Positions 1 to 5,063 of a stretch of 5,063 bases of DNA are shown here, piece by piece (the stretch's first letter is position 1; each line of letters begins with the position of its first letter). The notes under the pieces were generated by a model that worked only from the letters and a program-made list of their open reading frames with translations, had not been told where the DNA came from and ran no database searches. The position numbers and the translations under genes are program-made. Source of the DNA: GCA-003244245 sp050699655 (GTDB lineage Bacteria > Actinomycetota > Actinomycetes > Mycobacteriales > Pseudonocardiaceae); the NCBI GenBank assembly GCA_050699655.1, contig JBOHFJ010000351.1, positions 1 through 5,063 on the forward strand. Direction: 5' to 3'.

Positions 1-689
1 GGTCTGGTCGTGCGCTTGAATGGGCACACATGTGTGGTGACCACGATGCGATCGCCTACATCTTGGCTCGCAAGAGCCACTTGGCCGCAGATATGGGGGA
101 TCCGTCGGAAGCGGTCGACGCGGCCGAGGCCGCCTTGAACGTGGCATTTCGGGCTTCGGGCCGGGTAGTGACCATTGCCACGGCATTCGCGGCCCAAGGT
201 CATGCCCTCAAGGGGGATAGAAAGAATTGTGAACGCTTTTACGCCATGGCCCATGACCTGCTTGGACGGCGCGAAGCGGACCTGGATTCTCCGTGGGCGC
301 GTATAGTTGACCATTCGTACATCGAGGTGTATCGCGCCCGCAGCTTGATATTTCTTGGTGAGTATGGGGCAGCGGTTGATTCGTTTCAGGGAGCCATCTC
401 TGGCCTGCCTCCCGGCTTCCGCCGGGATCGCGGCGTATATCTGGCGCGGGAAGCGATCGCCCACCTAGGAAATGGCGATGCGGACCAGGCTTCCGCAGTC
501 GGTTTCCAGGCGCTGGGTATTGGCGCCGAGACTAGGTCCGCGCGCATAATCGGAGAACTGAAGCACCTGGATATCGCGTTGGGGAAATTCCCGTCAAGCC
601 CGAGCGCGGCGGATTTCCACGACGCCATGAACGCGACGTTCTCGCCGTTGGAGCTCGTGGGTCATGCAGTTCAGGGGAAAGGGGTTTAG
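1..689 (+). CDS. C-terminal part of an XRE/TPR-type transcriptional regulator (5' truncated)
   Basis: The reading frame is already open at base 3 and runs to TAG at 687-689, so this is the 3' part of a longer gene; the ATG at 30 is probably an internal Met (in-frame residues before it read SGRALEWAH). What is visible is almost all helical and repeat-like. A TPR-like pair (ILARKSHLAADMGDPSEAVDAAEAAL) comes first, then FAAQGHALKGD, then ARSLIFLGEYGAAVDSFQGAI, then RDRGVYLAREAIAHLGNGDADQASAVGFQAL. The RDRGVYLAR-type block near the end is typical of actinobacterial regulators that carry an N-terminal XRE helix-turn-helix followed by a TPR-like sensor region. The HTH itself would lie upstream of the window, so the DNA-binding role is inferred from family architecture. 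The stop abuts the deaminase start, which points to co-transcription and perhaps control of the deaminase. Sampled base composition (about 53% GC at 181-240) is lower than in the genes from 1284 onward. Ligand and target are unknown. Confidence 0.75.
   Translation, partial: SGRALEWAHMCGDHDAIAYILARKSHLAADMGDPSEAVDAAEAALNVAFRASGRVVTIATAFAAQGHALKGDRKNCERFYAMAHDLLGRREADLDSPWARIVDHSYIEVYRARSLIFLGEYGAAVDSFQGAISGLPPGFRRDRGVYLAREAIAHLGNGDADQASAVGFQALGIGAETRSARIIGELKHLDIALGKFPSSPSAADFHDAMNATFSPLELVGHAVQGKGV
671..682 (+). promoter_or_regulatory. Shine-Dalgarno for the deaminase, inside the upstream gene
   Basis: The purine-rich stretch TCAGGGGAAAGG lies about 8-16 bases before the ATG at 690, inside the last codons of the upstream regulator. 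The upstream stop (687-689) touches the start codon, so ribosomes ending on the regulator are well placed to start the deaminase. This supports the ATG at 690 over any internal start and implies no separate promoter between the two genes. Confidence 0.6.
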
Positions 690-1154
690 ATGACTCAGCC
701 GACTCCTGTCGATTATGAGTGGATGAGGTTGGCTATAGAACTGGCCCACCAGTGCCCGCCGAGCCCTGGCGCCTTCTCTGTGGGGGCTGTCATCGTTGAC
801 CAGAACGGGGAAGAGATCAGCCGGGGATACTCTCGTGAGACCGACAGCCACGTTCACGCCGAAGAGTCGGCGCTGGCGAAACTAGCAAGCGACGACCCAC
901 GCTTGAAGACAGCCACGATTTACAGCACGTTGGAACCCTGTTCGCAACGAAAGTCACGACCGCGTACCTGCACCCAACTCATTCTCGCGGCGGGAATCCC
1001 GCGAGTTGTCATAGCCTGGCGAGAGCCCAGCCTCTTTGTCGCAGATTGCCAAGGTTATGAATTGCTTGCCAACGCCGGCGTGATGATGGTGGAAATTCCC
1101 GATCTAGCGCGGGAGGCGCAAGCGCCTAATGCTCATCTTTCGTTAGGGCCGTGA
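690..1154 (+). CDS. Stand-alone zinc-dependent deaminase (cytidine/dCMP/RibD-deaminase superfamily)
   Basis: This complete 154-residue protein has the two signature blocks of the cytidine deaminase fold. HAEES carries Zn ligand His56 and the proton-shuttle Glu58; LEPCSQRKSRPRTC carries Zn ligands Cys84 and Cys94. Ahead of these, AFSVGAVIVDQNGEEISRGYSRE (about residues 28-50) is the usual core strand and substrate-side loop; after them, AGIPRVVIAWREPSLFVADCQGYELLANAG resembles the end of the RibD deaminase domain. The length fits a deaminase domain alone, so the reductase half of bifunctional RibD is absent. Family knowledge predicts hydrolytic deamination of an amino-pyrimidine or related base in the cytosol; the sequence does not show which. 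The cysteine spacing (C-x9-C) is longer than the short PCxxC of cytidine and tRNA deaminases and close to the RibD type. No riboflavin gene is nearby, so a role in riboflavin synthesis is unproven. It follows the TPR regulator with no gap and shares its lower GC (about 52% at 901-960). A TTA leucine codon lies at 1142-1144. Confidence 0.85.
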   Translation: MTQPTPVDYEWMRLAIELAHQCPPSPGAFSVGAVIVDQNGEEISRGYSRETDSHVHAEESALAKLASDDPRLKTATIYSTLEPCSQRKSRPRTCTQLILAAGIPRVVIAWREPSLFVADCQGYELLANAGVMMVEIPDLAREAQAPNAHLSLGP

Positions 1155-1283
1155 CAGCGCGACCGATGTTACGTTGCGTGCGGTGATCGGGCTATACGGT
1201 GAGTTGCTTGGTTGGTCGCGTCCAGCCCCGCCTCAGCGGGCATCTGCTGATCGGAAGCAGGTTCCCTGTGGAAGACTTGGGTT
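1155..1283 (+). promoter_or_regulatory. Intergenic leader of the second regulator: possible weak promoter and two small stem-loops
   Basis: This gap must hold whatever separates the deaminase pair from the next regulator. A TATACG/TACGGT box at 1193-1200 could be a -10 element, but the candidate -35 boxes (TTACGT at 1169, TTGCGT at 1174) are poor or badly spaced. CGGTGA occurs twice (1181-1186 and 1198-1203, 17 bases apart), a spacing that could suit a regulator operator. Two small hairpins follow: CCCGC/GCGGG around loop CTCA (1227-1240) and CTGCT/AGCAG at about 1244-1260. Neither has a T-tract. The positions are read from sequence; any role as promoter, operator or attenuator is a guess. 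Confidence 0.25.
1270..1274 (+). promoter_or_regulatory. Shine-Dalgarno supporting the GTG start at 1284
   Basis: GGAAG lies 9 bases before GTG 1284. The frame is closed by TGA at 1248-1250, and between there and 1284 only a CTG (1266) offers another near-start codon. Starting at GTG 1284 leaves eight residues before the conserved ARVAELR of the HTH, as is usual in this family. Confidence 0.45.
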
Positions 1284-2454
1284 GTGGGTACTGCTGGCGC
1301 GGGGGGCGCGCGGGTTGCTGAACTGCGCAAGGGGCGTGATATCACCCAGCTAGCGCTGGCGCGCCGAGCCGGGATTTCGGTGAGCTTATTGCGGAAGATC
1401 GAACTCGGGGATCGGACACTCACCCCGAGCGTCGCGGCCGCGATCGCCCGTGCCCTGCGGATCACCTTGGGCGCGCTGTACGGCGAGGCCGAGATCGCCG
1501 AGGACCACAGCGTGCTGCTGGAGGAGCTGCGCACCGCGGTACGCCGCTATGACATCCCCGACCAGGCGCTCGTGCCTGACCCCGCTCAGCTTCGGGTGAA
1601 CCTGGACCGGGCCATCACCCTCCGCGAGCAGGCCGATCTGGCTGGGCTGCTGCGGATGCTGCCCGGCCTGCTGACGCGGGCCACCACCTACGCGCACGTT
1701 GCGGCCAGCCCGGGGGGGGTGGGCGCTGCTGGCCGACGTGTACAGCGTCGTCTATGCCCTGGCCGCGCGGCATCGGTGGATGGACCTGGTTGAGATCGCC
1801 CCGACCCGCCAGGCCTGGGCCGCGGGTCAGCAACCCAATCCAGTCCTGACAGCCCTCGCCGCCCGCAACCGCGCCGGCACCTTCCTCAACTGCGGGGACT
1901 TCGAGGGCGGGCTCATCGTGGTGGACCGGGCCATCGTGTCCGCTGAAGGGGCACTCACCGGCCCGGAGCGGGCCTTCGCCACGGGTGCGCTGTACCTCCG
2001 GGGCATGATGCTGGCGGGGCTACTCACCGACCAGGCCGAGGCCCAGCGGCACATCCAGGCGGCCTGGACCGCGGCCGAGGAATTCCCCCGCGACCTGCGT
2101 GCCCATAACCAGATCTTCGGTCCCGCTAACACCGCCACCCACGTGCTGGCCACCGAGGGGGACCTCGGCCACCCTCGCGAGGTGATCCGCCTCGCTGAGC
2201 AGCTGGCCGGCAACGACACCGGACTGCCCCCCACCCGGCTCCTTGACGTCCACACCAGCACCGCCCGTGCCCAGCTCGACCTGGGCGACCGGGACGGCGC
2301 GCGAACCTCGTTGCTCACGGCATTCGACGTCGCCCCCCAGAAGGCGAAGGTTCACCCGATGAGCCGTGAAGTGCTGCGGGTCCTGATTTCCCTACACCGG
2401 CGCAGCAACCCCCAGCTAACCATGCTCGCCAAACAAGCTGGGCTCACCGCATAG
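1284..2454 (+). CDS. XRE-family HTH regulator with TPR-like C-terminal domain, frameshifted at a G run
   Basis: Two overlapping frames (1284-1793, and a frame open to the TAG at 2452-2454) together encode one regulator. The first gives the N-terminus: an XRE helix-turn-helix at about residues 8-67, with TQLALARRAG as helix 2, VSLLRKIELG as the recognition region and LTPSVAAAIARALRITLGALYG closing the domain. A linker follows, then the first helices of the sensor region, LRMLPGLLTRATTYAHVAASPGG. The second frame continues exactly there with WALLADVYSVVYALAARHRWMDLVEIA, TPR-like helical pairs, and the ending HPMSREVLRVLISLHRR...LAKQAGL, typical of this actinobacterial family. Dropping one G from the run at 1712-1719 joins them into 389 residues, close to the usual size of about 400. 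As written, translation ends at TGA 1791-1793 after about 25 out-of-frame residues, leaving an HTH with a stub. Either the base call is wrong or the gene is inactive or phase-variable. The predicted role is DNA-binding transcriptional control with an unknown ligand. The gene is GC-rich, unlike the deaminase pair, and has a TTA codon at 1386-1388 within the recognition region. Confidence 0.85.
1712..1719 (+). other. G8 homopolymer at which the regulator changes frame
   Basis: Eight consecutive Gs follow AGCCC. Read as seven Gs, the codons are AGC CCG GGG GGG TGG GCG CTG CTG (SPGGWALL), which joins the N- and C-terminal halves of the regulator without loss or gain of residues. With eight, the downstream half is one base out of frame. 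Homopolymer runs are classic sites of sequencing indels and also of replication slippage. Confidence 0.85.
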
Positions 2455-2527
2455 TGGCGGCGAGACACTGCTCTTGCGGGACTTCAGGCGGCGACTTCGA
2501 CCGTTCGCCCTCGGCGGCGCTGCCCGA

Positions 2528-2590
2528 CCCGACATGGAGACATATCGGGCTCTGGGAGGCCGAATAACCCCGATATGTCTCCATGTCGGG
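2528..2590. terminator. Perfect 22-bp inverted repeat between convergent genes; likely bidirectional terminator
   Basis: The left arm (2528-2549) and right arm (2569-2590) are exact reverse complements over 22 bases, separated by a 19-base loop (2550-2568). The left arm begins CCCGACATGG and ends ATATCGGG. It lies 13 bases past the hrpA stop on the minus strand and 73 bases past the regulator stop on the plus strand, the expected place for a terminator shared by two converging genes. No run of T follows on either strand; many actinobacterial terminators lack one. Each arm is also nearly self-palindromic (CCCGA-ATG / CAT-TCGGG with one C:A mismatch around GAGA), so it can fold as one long hairpin or as two short ones. 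A mobile palindromic element or protein site is an alternative. Confidence 0.65.
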
Positions 2591-2603
2591 CGGCGCAGTC
2601 GGG

Positions 2604-5063
2604 TTAAGCTAGCTTGTTGATCTCTTGGTAGATGCGCTGGTCGGAGATTGGGTAGGGGGTGCGCAGCTCTTGGGCGAAGTAGCTGACCCGTAGCTCCTCG
2701 ATCATCCAGCGGATTCGGTGCGGCTCTGGGCCGTCGCCGAGTTGCTGGTAGGCCTGGGTGACGGCGTCGATTCGGTGCATCCAGTCGCGGTCGCGGTCGG
2801 GATCGCGAGGCAGCTTGTCCAGCCGGCGCGCGATGGCCTGCAGGTAGCGAGCCAGGTCGGGTAACCGCTGCGCGCCGGTCGCGGTGACGAAGCCTGACCC
2901 GACCAAGCCGGCCAGCTGCCGGCGGACGTCGGTGACCGCGGGCTCGAACACCGGTGCGATGAGTTCGGACAGCCGCGCCTCGACGGTGTGCGCGACGGTC
3001 AGAATGCGCTGGACGTGGGCGACCACGGCGCGCGCCGCGTCGGCCAGCTCGGCGTGGGCCCGGTCCCGCAGCCGGGCGAAGCCGTCTTCATCCCGCGGTG
3101 GCCCGCCGCAGGCGGCGATCAGCGCGTCGGCGGCGCAGTCGGCGCAGTCGGCCAGCAGCATCTCGACGTCACCATCCGGGTTGTGCGCCAGCACCAGCCT
3201 GGCTTGCTGGTCGAGGCCGCGTCGCGCCGATTTGATCAACCCGGGTACCGCCAGCAGGACCAGCCGCCGGGTGCCCGCCCACATGGCGCGGCGCTGCTCG
3301 GCTTCGGTGGGCAGCAGAGCGACGGCGACGGTGTCGCCCTCGTCCACCAGCGCCGGGTAGGCGGTGAGCAGCTGGCCGGCCCGCTCGTACTGGTGGATCC
3401 GCGGCAGCGTCCCGATCTCCCAGGTGCGCAGGCCGCGGCGTTGCGGACCGCCCGCGGCCGAGAGGGTGGCGCGCAGCTGTGGCTGCACCTGGCGGGTCAG
3501 TGCGGAGAGATCTTTGCCCCGCGCCAGGGTCGCCGCACCGTCAAACACCCGGAAGGTGATCGTCAAGTGGTCCGGCACCTGGTCGAGCCGCCAGTCCGCG
3601 CGGCGCACCGGCACGCCCGCCTGAGCAAGCTCGCGCTCCAGGGCGTCCAGCAGCGGTTCACCGTAAGGCGTCATCCGGGCCAGCAGTGCCCGAGCATGGT
3701 CGGGTACCGGCACCAGCCGTCGGCGCAGTGGCTTGGGCAGTGACTTGAGCAGCGCGACGAGGAGTTCCTCCCGCAGCCCGGGGACCTGCCAGGTGAAAGG
3801 CGCGGCGGTGAGCTGGTTAAGCACCGGCAGGGGCACGTGCACGGTCACGCCGTCCGTGTCGGCGCCCGGTTCGAACTGGTATGACAGCTCCAGCGCGGCG
3901 TGGCGCCACGAGTCGGGAAAGTCCGCCTCGGTGACACCCTGCTCGGTGACCAGCATTGCCGGGTCGAAGTCGAGCAGACCCGGCTGGGTCACGCTGGCCG
4001 TGCGCCACCAGGTGTCGAAGTGCGCACCGGAGACGATCTCGGCGGGGATCCGCTGGTCATAGAAATCGAACAGGGCCTCGTCGTCGACCAGAATGCCGCG
4101 CCGGCGGGCCCGCTGCTCGAGTTCCTCGACGTCGTCGAGCAGGGCGCGGTTGGCGTGGAAGAAGGCGTGCCGGGTCTCCCAGTCACCCTCGACCAGAGCG
4201 TGCCGGAGGAACAGCTCGCGGGAGCACTCGGGGTCGATCTTCGCATAGTTGACCTTGCGGGCATCCACGATCGGGATGCCGTAGAGCGTGACCTTCTCGT
4301 AGGCGACCACAGCGGCCCGCTTGCGCTCCCAATGCGGCTCGCTGTAGCCGCGCTTGACCAGGTGGCCAGCCAGCGGTTCGACCCATTGCGGTTCGATCCG
4401 CGCGGCGATCCGGCCCCATAGCCGGGAGGTCTCCACCAGCTCGGCGGCCATCACCCAGCGCGGCGGCTTGCGGAACAGCGCCGATCCGGGGAAGATCGCG
4501 AATCGGGCGTTGCGGGCGCCCAGGTAGTCACGGGTCTCGGGGTCGAACAGGCCGATATGTGACAGCAATCCGGCCAGCAGCGAGACGTGCACCTGCTGTG
4601 TTTGCGCGGATTCGGGAGCAGGGTGAGCCGTCATCCCCAGATCGCGCGTGATCCGGCGCAGCTGCCCGTGCAGATCCTGCCACTGCCGCACCCGCAGGTA
4701 GTGCAGGAACTCCGCCTTGCACAGCTTGCGGAACTGGGTGGAGGACAGCTCCCGCTGCCGCTCCTCGAGGTGGCGCCAGAGGGCGAGCACGCTCAGGAAA
4801 TCGGAGTCTTTGCTGGTGAATCGGGCATGCTGGGCGTCGGCGGCCGCCTCGGCGTCGGCCGGGCGCTCCCGCGGGTCTTGGATGGACAACGCCGCTGTGA
4901 TCACCAGGACTTCATGCAGGCACCCGTTGTGGTGGCCCGCCACCACCATCCGGGCCAGCCGGGGGTCCAGCGGCAGCCGCGCGAGGGTGCGCCCCACCGG
5001 GGTGAGCGCCATCGTTGGGTGCTCTTCAAGGCCGGCCAACCGGGAGGTTGGCCGGCCTTGAAG
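2604..5063 (-). CDS. hrpA: ATP-dependent RNA helicase HrpA, C-terminal two thirds (N-terminus outside window)
   Basis: HrpA is a DEAH-box RNA helicase acting in the cytosol; in E. coli it has been linked to mRNA processing and rescue of stalled ribosomes. The frame is open from the window edge to TAA (2606-2604), and the TTG at 5039 is only a nominal start. Numbering from that TTG, residues 12-60 are the winged-helix/HA2 block (LTPVGRTLARLPLDPRLARMV ... NGCLHEVLVITAALSIQDPRERP). The remaining ratchet helices follow to about 135 (FLSVLALWRHLEE ... KAEFLHYLRVRQWQDLHGQL). Residues about 150-290 are the OB-fold region (GLLSHIGLFDPETRDYLGARNARFAIFPGSALF; KVNYAKIDPECSRELFLRHALVEGDW). The rest, to 811, is the DUF3418 tail, ending ELRVSYFAQELRTPYPISDQRIYQEI. 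Full-length homologues are about 1300 residues, so roughly 480-500 residues, including both RecA domains with Walker A and DEAH, are missing here because of the edge. No internal frameshift is seen. The first codons at the edge (5041-5063) lie in a fold-back palindrome and may not be genuine. The gene converges on the regulator and its promoter is not in view. Confidence 0.95.
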   Translation of the reverse strand, partial: LQGRPTSRLAGLEEHPTMALTPVGRTLARLPLDPRLARMVVAGHHNGCLHEVLVITAALSIQDPRERPADAEAAADAQHARFTSKDSDFLSVLALWRHLEERQRELSSTQFRKLCKAEFLHYLRVRQWQDLHGQLRRITRDLGMTAHPAPESAQTQQVHVSLLAGLLSHIGLFDPETRDYLGARNARFAIFPGSALFRKPPRWVMAAELVETSRLWGRIAARIEPQWVEPLAGHLVKRGYSEPHWERKRAAVVAYEKVTLYGIPIVDARKVNYAKIDPECSRELFLRHALVEGDWETRHAFFHANRALLDDVEELEQRARRRGILVDDEALFDFYDQRIPAEIVSGAHFDTWWRTASVTQPGLLDFDPAMLVTEQGVTEADFPDSWRHAALELSYQFEPGADTDGVTVHVPLPVLNQLTAAPFTWQVPGLREELLVALLKSLPKPLRRRLVPVPDHARALLARMTPYGEPLLDALERELAQAGVPVRRADWRLDQVPDHLTITFRVFDGAATLARGKDLSALTRQVQPQLRATLSAAGGPQRRGLRTWEIGTLPRIHQYERAGQLLTAYPALVDEGDTVAVALLPTEAEQRRAMWAGTRRLVLLAVPGLIKSARRGLDQQARLVLAHNPDGDVEMLLADCADCAADALIAACGGPPRDEDGFARLRDRAHAELADAARAVVAHVQRILTVAHTVEARLSELIAPVFEPAVTDVRRQLAGLVGSGFVTATGAQRLPDLARYLQAIARRLDKLPRDPDRDRDWMHRIDAVTQAYQQLGDGPEPHRIRWMIEELRVSYFAQELRTPYPISDQRIYQEINKLA
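5024..5063. repeat. Perfect 17-bp fold-back palindrome at the very end of the window
   Basis: CTTCAAGGCCGGCCAAC (5024-5040) is followed by a six-base loop CGGGAG and then by its exact reverse complement (5047-5063), which is also the last base of the window. The repeat falls inside the conserved hrpA coding region, where such a structure is not expected. The inner arm reads as plausible HrpA sequence (LAGLEEH leading into LTPVGR); the outer arm translates to LQGRPT, which I do not recognise from this part of HrpA. I read it as a fold-back artefact at a contig end, though a real hairpin cannot be excluded. Confidence 0.7.

Noticed and set aside
411..426. Hairpin CCCGGC-TTCC-GCCGGG inside the first gene
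   Set aside because: It lies mid-gene, encodes an ordinary PGFRRD stretch and has no terminator or regulatory context.
1827..2318. Minus-strand open frame of 163 codons opposite the second regulator
   Set aside because: It is an antisense shadow with Ser/Arg/Ala-rich sequence and no recognisable motif; the plus strand carries the conserved family ending.
1699..2454. A separate stand-alone TPR protein starting near 1699
   Set aside because: The first residues of that frame (RPARGG) are the out-of-frame reading of the G-rich stretch. The frame joins the upstream HTH exactly if one G is removed, so a split gene is the simpler reading.
3132..3149. Tandem 9-bp repeat GGCGCAGTC, also seen once in the convergent gap near 2592
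   Set aside because: In hrpA it encodes the repeated dipeptide block ADCADCA in frame and is explained by the protein; the intergenic copy is short enough to be chance.
2988..3743. Long plus-strand open frame of 251 codons opposite hrpA, with others nearby (2884-3360, 3900-4421)
   Set aside because: These are antisense shadows of the high-GC hrpA coding frame; their translations are low-complexity and match no fold I recognise, while the minus strand gives clear HrpA and DUF3418 motifs.
4550..4560. CCGATATGT in hrpA resembling part of the 2528-2590 palindrome arm
   Set aside because: Only nine bases match, without the rest of the arm, inside conserved coding sequence.

Overview
This is a fragment of a high-GC actinobacterial chromosome. 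That rests on the GC-rich coding bias (about 75-78% GC in sampled lines of the right two thirds), on an HrpA-type helicase carrying the DUF3418 tail, and on regulators that join an XRE helix-turn-helix to a TPR-like helical domain, an architecture especially common in Streptomyces and related Actinomycetota. I cannot name the genus. Both ends of the window cut through genes.

Layout. Bases 1-689 (+) hold the C-terminal part of a TPR-type regulator with no visible DNA-binding domain, because its 5' end lies outside the window. Its stop codon directly abuts the start of a small zinc-dependent deaminase of the cytidine/RibD-deaminase superfamily (690-1154, +), so the two look like a translationally coupled pair. 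After a 129-base gap comes a complete-looking XRE-HTH/TPR regulator (about 1284-2454, +), broken into two frames at a run of eight Gs; removing one G restores one open frame of 389 residues. A 149-base convergent intergenic region follows, containing a perfect 22-bp inverted repeat that is probably a bidirectional terminator or a small palindromic element. The right half (2604 to the window edge, -) is the C-terminal two thirds of hrpA, a DEAH-box RNA helicase gene; its ATPase core lies beyond the edge.

Function. The left part looks like a small accessory cassette: a regulator, a stand-alone deaminase of unknown substrate and a second regulator. Regulator and deaminase are visibly lower in GC (about 52-53% in sampled lines) than the second regulator and hrpA, which suggests a different origin. 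hrpA is a housekeeping-type gene on the opposite strand and is probably functionally unrelated.

Two features may be technical rather than biological: the G-run frameshift, and a perfect 17-bp fold-back palindrome occupying the last 40 bases, which looks like a contig-end assembly artefact. I see no CRISPR array, RNA gene, transposase or convincing new multi-gene system.
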